Shown: positions 54,784-63,501 of the stretch, piece after piece
Layout: each line of letters starts with the position of its first letter
How positions within the stretch are numbered: position 1 is the first letter of the stretch
NCBI RefSeq assembly: GCF_900114605.1
Contig: NZ_FOTP01000001.1
Coordinates: forward strand, 434,001-498,000
DNA from: Bradyrhizobium sp. NFR13
Lineage (GTDB): Bacteria > Pseudomonadota > Alphaproteobacteria > Rhizobiales > Xanthobacteraceae
Direction: 5' to 3'
Length of the DNA: 64,000 nt
The notes under the pieces: generated by a model
What the model was told of the DNA's origin: nothing
Databases searched by the model: none
Seen by the model: the letters and a program-made list of their open reading frames with translations, nothing else
Made by a program: the position numbers and the translations under genes

Positions 54784-55778
54784 GGTTTCTTCGCTCGCGC
54801 CCATTTGTCATTCCGGTGCGCTCGCTCTTGCGGGCGGACCCGGAATGACGCGCAGGGCGTAGCGCCTCGCGCCAGATCATTTTCGACCTGAATTTCAAAC
54901 AGCCACGCTCTCGCATTCTCGCGGCGCTTGCGCGTCCGAGGTGTGAGCAGTCCCCCTCGAAAAAATGAGGGGTGGCGGCGCGCCTGACGGCGCGAAGGTG
55001 GTTTTTATCGCGATCCGCTCCGCCGTCGGCGACGAAGCCGCAACCGCGCAACGCCCTCAGGCGCGCCACCGCGACGTTCTTCAGACCTCAGGACCATTCT
55101 TCCGGGTAAAGGCCAGAGCTCCGCACTCTGTTGATCCCGGCGATTTCGCGCCGTTCACCAATACCGCGTCCAGCCAGCACGAGTGGCAGAGCCCCATAGT
55201 GGGCCCGGACGGTTCCCCGAGACCTCCCGAGTGCGCGGGGTACGTCACCCCACGCCCGCAGGCGCCGCATCCTGGTTCCGCTGCACGACGCCTCATGAAG
55301 CGCCCCTCGCGAACCGGACAAGATTTAGATTATAATCTTATAGGAAAATTGTCAATACGCGATGTCGAAATTTTTGACCCCGCTGGCGCAACTGGACCCG
55401 CGGTCATGCGTTCGCATCAACAAGGGGACTCTCAAGTTGCCTTGCCACTGTGAGAACTGCCCATGCCGACACGCGCCAGCCACCTGCCGCATTATGTCGA
55501 GCGCACCGCGCTTCAGAAGCTCCGTGCCACGCCTGCCCTGCTTGCGCTGCATCTGATGCCGGCTGGGCCGAAGACCAGGCCGAAATCCCAATGCCGCGCA
55601 GCGCGCAGGCCCGCGCCCGCTGACATCCTGCGATAGCAGCCTCGCGTCAGCAGATCTTAACGGATGGTGCCCTCGCGGATTAACTGTGTTTCCACACATT
55701 ATCGAAGCGTAAACGCGCATTAAGGAACGCTTAAGCGCCGTCTCCGCATTCTCGTCCCATTAGCGCGAGGGGTGTATC
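54784..55778. other. 995-bp region with no confidently called gene
   Basis: It contains a REP-like hairpin at 54807-54849, a compact GC-rich block at about 54960-55315 with overlapping open frames on the minus strand, an abrupt AT-rich stretch at 55321-55360 including the perfect palindrome AGATTATAATCT (55327-55338), and about 400 bases of ordinary sequence before the small ORF at 55779. The minus-strand frame 55081-55296 (71 codons) has two C-x2-C pairs. No tRNA, tmRNA or RNase P signature is seen. Confidence 0.5.
54807..54849. terminator. REP-like hairpin after dsbA
   Basis: GTCATTCCGG (54807-54816) pairs perfectly with CCGGAATGAC (54840-54849) across a 23-base loop. It is the sort of extragenic palindrome common downstream of rhizobial genes and may act as a Rho-independent or mRNA-stabilising end for dsbA. 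Confidence 0.5.
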
Positions 55779-55892
55779 ATGTTTGAAAATTTCATCTGCG
55801 AGATCATCGGCCTGGCATTTCTCGGCCTCTGCATCGCCGTGCTCGGCGCGCCGCAGCAGCGTCGGCCGAATGGATATGTGCGGGATGTTTGA
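55779..55892 (+). CDS. small single-pass membrane protein (37 aa)
   Basis: A 37-residue ORF beginning ATG TTT GAA and ending TGA. A good ribosome site (GAGGGG) lies 6 bases upstream. Residues 5-24 form one hydrophobic helix rich in Ile, Leu, Phe and Gly with Cys7 and Cys18; residues 25-37 are a basic soluble tail. No homologue is recognised. It stops 1 base before the end of the convergent TetR gene. The ribosome site, helix and codon pattern make it plausible, but its size keeps it uncertain. Confidence 0.5.
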   Translation: MFENFICEIIGLAFLGLCIAVLGAPQQRRPNGYVRDV

Positions 55893-56573
55893 CTAGCTCC
55901 GCAGCGCGCTTTTGATCCCACGTAGAATGAGATCGAACCCATCGAGAAAATCCTGGCGATCATCGTGAGCCCGTAGCTTGCCAGCCAAGCTCAGCGTAAA
56001 CGGATATTCGCCGGGATCGAGTTGAGACCACGCCGTCGCGACCTCTTCCAGAAAATCGGTCCTGTCGATACCGCGCGTCCGCGCAAGCTGACCGTTCGCT
56101 GCGTTCTGCCCGCCGACGCCGAGAATATAGCTCAGCAACGTGCCTACCGTTGCCCATTGCTCTTCATCCCGTACACCCAGTGCACGCGCCTGTTGGCCGA
56201 GCCGTTCGATGATGCGGACCATCGGCATCTGACTGGGAATCCGCATCAGCGCAGAGCCCACCCATGGATGCGCGTCGATCGTGTCAAACAGGCTCAAAGC
56301 AACTTCGCGCAAGTTTGCCTCCGGCGTCACCTCAGCCGCGACCTCTCTCATCGTGCGTGAAATGATTGCATCGCAGACGGCCGTCAGCAGCTCACCCTTA
56401 TTGGGGATGTGCCAATAGATTGCACCGGCGCCCGTTGCGAGCCGTTCGGACAACGCACGGAACGTCAGGCCATCCTCTCCTTCGCTGTCGAGCAACGCGA
56501 TCGATGCTTCAACGATGCGATCCCGCGAAAGCGATTCTTCGCGCCGGTAACTTCGAGCTGACTTCTTGACCAT
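55893..56573 (-). CDS. TetR family transcriptional repressor
   Basis: A 226-residue regulator. The N-terminal HTH (about 18-64, with TFRALSERLATGAGAIYWHIPNKGELL) resembles TetR class repressors with a TetR_C-type helical ligand-binding domain (about 80-220). ATG at 56573 is used; ATG at 56588 would add 5 residues. It is divergent from a flavin monooxygenase, and tandem TGGAA-N5-TTCCA operators lie between. This is the arrangement of tetR/tetX-like or drug-inducible pairs. Ligand unknown. Confidence 0.85.
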   Translation of the reverse strand: MVKKSARSYRREESLSRDRIVEASIALLDSEGEDGLTFRALSERLATGAGAIYWHIPNKGELLTAVCDAIISRTMREVAAEVTPEANLREVALSLFDTIDAHPWVGSALMRIPSQMPMVRIIERLGQQARALGVRDEEQWATVGTLLSYILGVGGQNAANGQLARTRGIDRTDFLEEVATAWSQLDPGEYPFTLSLAGKLRAHDDRQDFLDGFDLILRGIKSALRS

Positions 56574-56591
56574 GGCTGATCTTGACATACC

Positions 56592-56627
56592 TGGAACAGC
56601 ATTCCAATAGATTGGAACATCGTTCCA
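56592..56627. promoter_or_regulatory. tandem TetR operators
   Basis: Two copies of TGGAA-N5-TTCCA occur at 56592-56606 and 56613-56627, centres 21 bp apart (two helical turns, same DNA face). They lie between the divergent tetR-type gene and the monooxygenase gene and would block both promoters when bound. The exact repeat is strong evidence for an operator. Confidence 0.8.
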
Positions 56628-56674
56628 TTCGCGACGGCCATTGGGCAAACTCGAAAACCTGAGGAGACCAATTG

Positions 56675-57808
56675 ATGGGCATCCATGTCACGATCGTCGG
56701 CGCCGGGCTTGGCGGCCTGGTGCTGGCCCGCGTGCTCCATGTTCTTGGAATCGCTGCGAGCATTTTCGAGGCGGAGGCGTCAGCGGACGCGCGTACGCAA
56801 GGGGGGCTGCTCGATATCCATGACTACAATGGTCAGATCGCGCTCGCTGCCGCAGGTCTCACCGAACAGTTCCGTTCCATTATCATCACCGGCGCCGATG
56901 CCAAACGCATCAGCGACAAGGATGGAAAACTGCTGTTCGACAGGCAGCAGGGCCTTGGCATCCGGCCCGAGGTCGATCGCGGGGAACTGCGCCGCATTCT
57001 GCTGAACTCGCTTCCCGCTGGTACGATCCGCTGGGGGCACAAACTCATCGAGGTCAGAACACTCGGCGACGCGCAACATGAGCTGATTTTCGCGAACGGC
57101 ACGAAAATCACGACCAATCTCCTCGTTGGGGCCGATGGGGCGTGGTCGCGAGTCCGACCCGTGCTCTCCGATCACAAGCCTGTCTATGTCGGCACGTCCT
57201 TCATCGAGACGTTTCTATTCGACGGCGACACCCGCCACAGCGCCTCCGCGAAAGCGATCGGCGGCGGCACGTTGATGGCGCTCGCGCCAGGCAAAGGCAT
57301 CATGGCCCATCGACATCGAGACGGCACGCTGCAAGGCTATGTAGCACTCAACAAGTCGGAAGACTGGATCGCCCGGATCGACGTCTCCAATCCGCGCATC
57401 GCGCTGGCCAGTGTCGCCGCAGAATTCGCAGATTGGGCGCCGGAGCTGACTGCGCTGATCACTGAATGCGACGTCGCGCCCGTGCTGCGCCCGATCCATG
57501 CGCTGCCGATTGCTCACCAATGGGCGCGCGTTCCGGGCGCAACGCTCCTCGGCGACGCCGCCCATCTGATGTCGCCGTTTGCCGGCGAAGGCGCCAATCT
57601 TGCGATGTTCGACGGTGCAGAACTCGCGAAGGCGATTGCGGCCCATCCCTGTGACATCGAAACAGCGCTAGTTACCTATGAACAGGATCTGTTTCCGCGC
57701 AGCACTTCTGTCGCCGAAGAAACCGACCGGAATCTCAAGCTGTTCTTCAACGACAGCTCACCACAGGGCGTGGTGGACATGTTCAAGGGCTTTGTAGCCA
57801 GCGAGTAG
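56675..57808 (+). CDS. FAD-dependent monooxygenase (TetX-like)
   Basis: A 377-residue PHBH-fold hydroxylase. The FAD motif GAGLGG is at 9-14, the DG segment is GADGAWSRVRP near 150-160, and GDAAHLMSPFAGEGANLAM near 290-308 is the second FAD motif. The pattern and size resemble TetX and related oxidoreductases; the true substrate may be a plant or microbial compound rather than tetracycline. GAGGAG lies 8 bases upstream of ATG 56675. It is controlled by the adjacent TetR gene (inference from operators). Confidence 0.84.
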   Translation: MGIHVTIVGAGLGGLVLARVLHVLGIAASIFEAEASADARTQGGLLDIHDYNGQIALAAAGLTEQFRSIIITGADAKRISDKDGKLLFDRQQGLGIRPEVDRGELRRILLNSLPAGTIRWGHKLIEVRTLGDAQHELIFANGTKITTNLLVGADGAWSRVRPVLSDHKPVYVGTSFIETFLFDGDTRHSASAKAIGGGTLMALAPGKGIMAHRHRDGTLQGYVALNKSEDWIARIDVSNPRIALASVAAEFADWAPELTALITECDVAPVLRPIHALPIAHQWARVPGATLLGDAAHLMSPFAGEGANLAMFDGAELAKAIAAHPCDIETALVTYEQDLFPRSTSVAEETDRNLKLFFNDSSPQGVVDMFKGFVASE

Positions 57809-58175
57809 CAAGGTCCTAACCCGACCAGTCCGACAACGGAACTCTGCTTTCGCCTCAAAGAGGCCGATCTCGCCAATGCTATAGGACGGAGCAACCGGGC
57901 ATGCACACATCCATGCAAGACCCGAGTCTGCGTGCGTCCAAGATGTCCCTTAAAACAAGCACTTTTTGCTTGCCTCACCCACCTATCCCCCGCAAAACCC
58001 TTGGGAAAAGCGGGGTTCCGCGGTTGCGCGGCTGCCCTCGTCTCGCCATTGTCGGGCCCAATTGAGAGCCGCGACCTGCGAGTCTCCACCCGCGCGGCAC
58101 ATGCATTTATGCTATTGTTCGTGCTGGGGGATTCGCGATTCTCGGGGCTGTTCGGCTAACCAGAGTACCGTATCC
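57809..58175. other. 367-bp intergenic region upstream of smc
   Basis: No gene recognised. It should hold the smc promoter. A CAAGCA/TGCTTG hairpin with a 5-base loop lies at 57956-57972, possibly the end of the monooxygenase transcript. The open frame entering smc from 57966 is not the real start, since the SMC N-terminal pattern begins at 58176. Confidence 0.5.
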
Positions 58176-61100
58176 ATGAAACTCACGCGCCTGCGCCTGC
58201 ACGGATTCAAGTCGTTCGTCGAACCGACCGACTTCATGATCGAGCCCGGTCTGACCGGCGTCGTCGGCCCCAATGGCTGCGGCAAGTCCAATCTGGTGGA
58301 AGCGCTGCGCTGGGCGATGGGCGAAACCTCGCACAAGTCGCTGCGCGCCGCCGACATGGACGCGGTGATCTTCGCCGGCTCCGGCAACCGCGCCTCGCGC
58401 AACCACGCCGAAGTGGTGATGACAATCGACAATTCCGATCGTACCGCGCCGGCCATGGTCAATGACGCCGAAATCCTCGAAATCTCCCGACGCATCGAGC
58501 GCGAGGCCGGGTCGCAATACCGCATCAACGGCCGCGACGTGCGCGCCCGCGACGTGCAGATCCTGTTTGCCGACGCCGCCACCGGCGCGCGCTCGCCGGC
58601 CCTCGTCCACCAGGGCAAGATCGGCGAAATCATCCAGGCCAAGCCCGAACAGCGCCGCCGAGTGCTGGAAGACGCCGCCGGCGTCGCCGGCCTGCATGCG
58701 CGCCGCCACGAGGCCGAACTGCGCCTGAAGGCCGCCGAAACCAACCTCACCCGCGTCGAGGACGTGATCGGCCAGTTGTCGGGCCAGATGGAAGGTCTGA
58801 AGAAGCAGGCCCGCCAGGCGATCCGCTACCGCGAAGTCGCCGGCAAGGTGCGCAAGGCCGAAGCCATGCTGTTCCACCTGCGCTGGATCCAGGCGCATGC
58901 GGACAATGCCGACGCCGCCACGACCCATGACCGCAACACGCTCGAACTCGCCGAAGCGACACGCATCCAGGGCGAAGCGGCGCGCATCCAGGCGATCCGC
59001 GCCTCCGAACTGCCGGCCTTGCGCGAGGCCGAAGCTGCCGCGGCCGCCGGCCTGCAGCGCCTGACCAATACCCGCGACATGCTCGACCGCGAGGAAGAGC
59101 GCTCCAAGGAGCGCGCCGCCGAGCTCGACCGTCGCCTCACCCAGTTCGAGGCCGACGTCGCCCGCGAAATGAAGCAGGCGGAAGACGCCGACTTCGCGCT
59201 GCTGCGTCTCGACGAAGAAGACGCGATGCTCAAGGAAGAGATCATGCAGCGTGTCGAGCTGCGTGGCGGTGTCGATGACCGCGTCTCCGAGGCCGAGCAG
59301 GTGCTGGCCGCGGCCGAGCGCACCTTCACCGAACTCACCACCGCCCATGCCGACATGACGGCCAAGCGCAACCAGCTGCAGTCGAATGTGCGCAGCCAGG
59401 CCGATCGCCTGACGCGCCTCTCGGAGGAAATCGCCCGTGTCGAGAGCGAGATCGATGCCCTGACGGCGCAGACCTCCGGCTTCGGCGACCTCGACGAACT
59501 CGCAATGCTGATGGAGACCGCGCAGGAAATCCTGCTGCAGGCGGAATACTCCGTCGCCGAGAACGAGGCCGCGCATATCGCAGCCCGCCAGACGCTGGAA
59601 GCCTCGCGCGCGCCGCTGAACGAAGCCGACAAGAAAGTGCAGCGCCTGGAGACCGAAGCGCGCACGATCTCGAAGATCCTCAACGGCGAGACCAAGAACC
59701 TCTGGCCGCCGATCATCGACGGTGTCACCGTCACCAAGGGCTATGAGAAGGCCTTCGGCGCCGTGCTCGGCGACGATCTGGATGCGCCCGTCGATCCCTC
59801 CGCGCCGATGCGCTGGACCGATGCTGGCGAACATGCCGACGATCCGGCCCTGCCTTCGGGCGTCGAGACGCTCGCAGCGCATGTGAATGCGCCGGTGGAG
59901 CTGCAGCGCCGCCTGAAGCAGATCGGCATTGTCAGCAAGGATCAGGGTGCGGCCCTCGTCTCGCAGCTCAAGACCGGCCAGCGCCTCGTCTCGCTGGAAG
60001 GTGACGTCTGGCGTTGGGACGGTTTCGTCGCCGGTGCGCATGCGCCGACCGGCGCGGCACGCCGTCTCGCCGAGCGCGCCCGCCTGACCGATATCGAAGC
60101 CGATCTCGAAAACGCCAAGCTCGATGCCATCGCCAAGCGCGAAGCGCTGGAAGCGGCCGAGCAGGCATTGAAGTCCGCGGCCTCGGCCGAAGGCGCATCG
60201 CGCGAAGCGCTGCGCAATGCCCGCCGCGAAGTGGACCAGGCCCGCGAGCGCCATGCCAATGCCGAGCGTGAGATCAACCGCCATGCGGCCCGCCGCGCGA
60301 CGCTGACCGAAGCGCAGTCGCGCCTCTCCAACGACCGCATGGAAGCCGAGGCCGGGCTCGAAAGCGCGCATATGGCGCTGGAGGAGCTGCCGGAGACGGC
60401 GGATGCGGAAGCCAGGCTCACGGACGTCCGCAACGAGATCGAAGGCCATCGCCGCGCCGCGGCGCAGGTCCGCGCCGAAGCGCAGGCGCTGGCCCGCGAG
60501 GCCGAACTCGCCGACCGGCGCGTGCAGGCGATCATCGCCGAGCGCACCGACTGGCAGAACCGCAAGACCTCAGCCAGCTCGCAGATCGAGACGGTGGCGG
60601 CGCGTCAGGCCGAGTTGGTGCGCGAGCGCGCCGAGCTGGAAGACGCCCCCGCGATCTACATGCAGAAACGGCGCGCGCTGATCTCCGAAGTCGAGAATGC
60701 CGAGCAGGCCCGCCAGCTCGCGGCCAATGCGCTGCAGTCGGCAGAGAATATGATGCGCGAGACCGACCGCGAGGCACGGACGTCCATTGAATTCCTGTCA
60801 CAGGCGCGCGAAGCCTGCGCGCGATCGGAAGAGCGCATGGAAAGCGGCAAGCGTCGCCTCGAGGACATCGAGCGCGAAATCCGCGACATGCTGGAAGTCG
60901 AGCCGGAAGGCGTCGCAGCGCTTGCCGAAGTCCGCCAGGACGACCAACTGCCGCCGCTGGCCGAGATCGAGGCCGATCTGGAAAAGCTGCGCCGCGACCG
61001 CGAGCGTCTCGGCGCCGTCAATCTGCGCGCCGAGGAAGAGCTCAACGAGGTTGAAGGCACGCATAACGGCCTCGCCACCGAGCGTGACGACCTCGTCGAA

Positions 61101-61640
61101 GCCATCAAGAAGCTGCGTACCGGCATCCAGAGCCTCAACAAGGAAGCCCGCGAACGGCTGATGACCTCGTTCGACATCGTCAACGGCCACTTCAAGCGCA
61201 TGTTCGTCGAACTGTTCGGCGGCGGCGAAGCCGAGCTGAAGCTGATCGAGAGCGACGATCCGCTCGAAGCAGGTCTCGAAATCGTCGCCAAGCCGCCCGG
61301 CAAGAAGCCGCAGACCCTGTCGCTGCTCTCGGGCGGCGAGCAGGCGCTGACCGCGCTGGCGCTGATCTTCGCGGTGTTCTTGACCAATCCGTCGCCGATC
61401 TGCGTGCTGGACGAAGTCGACGCGCCGCTCGACGACCACAACGTGGAGCGTTTCTGCAACCTGCTGCACGAAATGTGCGGCTCGACCGAAACGCGCTTCA
61501 TCACCATCACACACAACCCGATCACCATGGCCCGCATGCACCGCCTGTTCGGCGTGACCATGGCGGAACGCGGCGTGTCGCAGCTGGTGTCGGTGGATCT
61601 CGAAAACGCAGTCAAGATCCTCGATCAGGAAGTGGCGTAA
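58176..61640 (+). CDS. smc: chromosome segregation protein SMC
   Basis: A 1154-residue SMC ATPase that organises and segregates the chromosome. Walker A GPNGCGKSN is at 31-39. Long coiled coils (about 160-500 and 670-1000) flank the hinge (about 510-640). The C-terminal head has the ABC signature LSLLSGGEQALTALAL near 1045-1060 and Walker B CVLDEVDAPLDDHN. ATG at 58176 is chosen because the SMC head starts with MKLTRLRLHGFKSF. Length is normal for the family. Confidence 0.95.
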   Translation: MKLTRLRLHGFKSFVEPTDFMIEPGLTGVVGPNGCGKSNLVEALRWAMGETSHKSLRAADMDAVIFAGSGNRASRNHAEVVMTIDNSDRTAPAMVNDAEILEISRRIEREAGSQYRINGRDVRARDVQILFADAATGARSPALVHQGKIGEIIQAKPEQRRRVLEDAAGVAGLHARRHEAELRLKAAETNLTRVEDVIGQLSGQMEGLKKQARQAIRYREVAGKVRKAEAMLFHLRWIQAHADNADAATTHDRNTLELAEATRIQGEAARIQAIRASELPALREAEAAAAAGLQRLTNTRDMLDREEERSKERAAELDRRLTQFEADVAREMKQAEDADFALLRLDEEDAMLKEEIMQRVELRGGVDDRVSEAEQVLAAAERTFTELTTAHADMTAKRNQLQSNVRSQADRLTRLSEEIARVESEIDALTAQTSGFGDLDELAMLMETAQEILLQAEYSVAENEAAHIAARQTLEASRAPLNEADKKVQRLETEARTISKILNGETKNLWPPIIDGVTVTKGYEKAFGAVLGDDLDAPVDPSAPMRWTDAGEHADDPALPSGVETLAAHVNAPVELQRRLKQIGIVSKDQGAALVSQLKTGQRLVSLEGDVWRWDGFVAGAHAPTGAARRLAERARLTDIEADLENAKLDAIAKREALEAAEQALKSAASAEGASREALRNARREVDQARERHANAEREINRHAARRATLTEAQSRLSNDRMEAEAGLESAHMALEELPETADAEARLTDVRNEIEGHRRAAAQVRAEAQALAREAELADRRVQAIIAERTDWQNRKTSASSQIETVAARQAELVRERAELEDAPAIYMQKRRALISEVENAEQARQLAANALQSAENMMRETDREARTSIEFLSQAREACARSEERMESGKRRLEDIEREIRDMLEVEPEGVAALAEVRQDDQLPPLAEIEADLEKLRRDRERLGAVNLRAEEELNEVEGTHNGLATERDDLVEAIKKLRTGIQSLNKEARERLMTSFDIVNGHFKRMFVELFGGGEAELKLIESDDPLEAGLEIVAKPPGKKPQTLSLLSGGEQALTALALIFAVFLTNPSPICVLDEVDAPLDDHNVERFCNLLHEMCGSTETRFITITHNPITMARMHRLFGVTMAERGVSQLVSVDLENAVKILDQEVA

Positions 61641-61652
61641 GACTCTTTTTCT

Positions 61653-61843
61653 TCCCCTCTCCGCCAGCGGAGCAAAGCTCCGCGCAGTGGGAGAGGGTGC
61701 CTGAGCGCAGCGAAGGCGGGAGAGGGAGAGCCGCGAAGTAGAGAGCTTGTGGCTCCCCCTCTCCCGTCTTGAACGTGCTATGCACGTTTCGATCCACCCT
61801 CTCCCACCTAGCGAAGCTTCGCTTCGCTAGGTGGGAGAGGGGA
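61653..61843. repeat. CTCTCCC-family intergenic repeat block, copy 1
   Basis: A block of inverted and direct short repeats with the core CCCTCTCCC. It contains a perfect 20-bp stem (61797-61816 with 61822-61841, loop CTTCG), GCGGAGC-AAA-GCTCCGC at about 61665-61681, and a GGCGGGAGAGGG motif. It lies between smc and the Rsm22 gene and reappears in the opposite orientation at 63320-63495. It probably acts as a terminator of smc. Confidence 0.75.
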
Positions 61844-61866
61844 AGTAAGAGGCCGCGTCCACACTC

Positions 61867-62859
61867 ATGACCGCCCCCGACCTCCCCGCCGAACTCACCG
61901 CCGCCCTCAACGCCCGCCTGCACGGCTTCTCGCGCAGTGACGCGGCTGCACGATCAGACGCCATCTCGCAGACTTATCGCAGCGGTGGCGGCTCGGCGAC
62001 CATTCGCAACGAGACCGACGCGCTCGCTTATGCGCTGGCCCGCATGCCGGCGACCTATGCGGCCGTGACGGCCAGCCTGAATGCGCTGCAGGAGGTCAGG
62101 CCCGATTTCGCACCAGCTTCTCTGCTCGATTGTGGCGCCGGGCCGGGCACCGCGACATGGGCGTGCGCGGAGGCATTCCCGTCGCTCGATGCGTTCACAC
62201 TGCTCGATGCCAATCCCGCCTTGCGTGCGCTGGCGCTTGGTTTGGTGCAGGACAGCCACCGCATCCCCGCGATGGACTACACGCTCGGCGATGCCACGGC
62301 GAAGATCGCGGATGCGCTGTCAGCCGATCTCGTGATCGCGAGCTATGTCATCAACGAACTCAATGACGCCGCGCGCACCAAACTCGTCGCGGCGATGTGG
62401 GCGAAGACGAACGATACGCTAGTCATCGTCGAACCTGGCACGCCCGCCGGATACCAACGCATTCTCGATGCGCGTGCGCAGCTCATCAATACCGGCGCGC
62501 ATGTGATCGCGCCCTGCCCGCATGACGATGCGTGCCCGCTGGCGAAGCCGGACTGGTGCCACTTCAGCCAGCGGCTGCAACGCTCCCGCGTGCATAAACA
62601 ACTCAAATCCGCAGAACTTCCCTATGAGGACGAGAAATTTATCTATGTCGCGCTGACGCGCGAACCTGTCGCACGGCGGCCATCGCGCGTGCTCGCACAG
62701 CCGCTCACGACGAAGATCGCGATCACAGCCAAACTCTGCACGAATGAAGGTGTTATCGCTGCGAGCGCGCCGCGCCGCGCCAAGCAGGCCTATACCAAGT
62801 TCCGCAAACTCGACTGGGGCGATGCGGTTTTCGATTCACCGGCATCATCCGCGGAATAA
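61867..62859 (+). CDS. Rsm22-like small-subunit methyltransferase family protein
   Basis: A 330-residue protein of the mitochondrial Rsm22/METTL17 family. The SAM-binding LLDCGAGPGTATWA motif is at about 80-93. A Cys-rich segment (CPHDDACPLAKPDWCHF, about 218-234) may bind metal or Fe-S, as in METTL17. It probably assists ribosomal small-subunit assembly. Start ATG at 61867 lies in the spacer after the repeat block. Confidence 0.85.
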   Translation: MTAPDLPAELTAALNARLHGFSRSDAAARSDAISQTYRSGGGSATIRNETDALAYALARMPATYAAVTASLNALQEVRPDFAPASLLDCGAGPGTATWACAEAFPSLDAFTLLDANPALRALALGLVQDSHRIPAMDYTLGDATAKIADALSADLVIASYVINELNDAARTKLVAAMWAKTNDTLVIVEPGTPAGYQRILDARAQLINTGAHVIAPCPHDDACPLAKPDWCHFSQRLQRSRVHKQLKSAELPYEDEKFIYVALTREPVARRPSRVLAQPLTTKIAITAKLCTNEGVIAASAPRRAKQAYTKFRKLDWGDAVFDSPASSAE

Positions 62860-62925
62860 TTCTCTACAGCTGGCGTTTGTTCTCATGATGCGACTGCGTC
62901 GCCAATCATCAGGAGTAACGCTGCA

Positions 62926-63306
62926 ATGATCAAATCATTCGCCGCTCTCGCGGCTCTGACTCTCGTTCTCGCCTCAAGCTCTGCATCGGCGCAGATGCTG
63001 AAGACCGCCGACACAGCGAAGGGCAAGACCTTCGTCGATGCCAAGGGCATGACGCTCTATACTTTCGACAAAGACGCCGGCGGCAAGTCGATGTGCAACG
63101 GTCCCTGCGCCGAAAACTGGCCGCCGCTGTTCGCGGTGGACGATGCCAAGCCGACTGCCGACATGACCATCGTCGTGCGCGACGACGGCAAGAAGATGTG
63201 GGCCTATAAAGGCAAGCCGCTCTACACGTTCAAGAAGGACACTGCCGCCGGCGACACCAATGGCGACGGCTTCCTGAACGGTGCCTGGCATATGGCGAAG
63301 CCGTAA
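62926..63306 (+). CDS. secreted-repeat protein (COG4315 / PF03640)
   Basis: A 126-residue exported protein. A signal peptide ends near residue 23 (SASAQ). Two secreted-repeat units follow: GKTFVDAKGMTLYTFDKD (about 32-49) with CNGPCAENWPP, and the DGKKMWAYKGKPLYTFKKD unit (about 88-106). The Cys pair in the first unit probably forms a disulfide. Function is unknown; it is a common periplasmic or surface family. Confidence 0.85.
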   Translation: MIKSFAALAALTLVLASSSASAQMLKTADTAKGKTFVDAKGMTLYTFDKDAGGKSMCNGPCAENWPPLFAVDDAKPTADMTIVVRDDGKKMWAYKGKPLYTFKKDTAAGDTNGDGFLNGAWHMAKP

Positions 63307-63319
63307 GCGGCTTCTTGTT

Positions 63320-63495
63320 CCCCTCTCCCCCGAACGGAGCATAGCGACGTTTGGCGGGAGAGGGTGGATCGAACACGCGAAGCGGGTTCGAGACGGGAGA
63401 GGGGGGCGCCACAAGCAAAGCCCTCTCCCGCCTTCGCTCCGCTCAGGCACCCTCTCCCGCGGCGCGCAGCTTCGCCGCGCTGGGGGAGAGGGGAA
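63320..63495. repeat. CTCTCCC-family intergenic repeat block, copy 2
   Basis: The same repeat family as at 61653-61843 with the main units in reverse orientation (GGCGGGAGAGGG versus CCCTCTCCCGCC; the GCCTGAGCG unit appears as its complement). It lies between the convergent secreted-repeat protein (ends 63306) and autotransporter (ends 63502), so it probably terminates both. Confidence 0.75.
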
Positions 63496-63501
63496 GAAAG
63501 A

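Noticed and set aside
54960-55320. tmRNA or RNase P RNA in the unexplained block
   Set aside because: The conserved sequence blocks of these RNAs are not present on either strand.
55463-55636. Possible 57-codon plus-strand ORF (MPTRASHL...) in the dsbA-smc gap
   Set aside because: No clear ribosome site and no recognised pattern; Arg/Pro-rich composition fits random GC-rich sequence. Left in the description of the gap only.
58107-60449. 780-codon open frame opposite smc
   Set aside because: Antisense shadow of smc with repetitive Gly/Arg/Ala content and no domain pattern.
63370-63400. GGTTCGA-like motif suggesting a tRNA T-loop
   Set aside because: It lies within the CTCTCCC repeat block and no cloverleaf can be formed.
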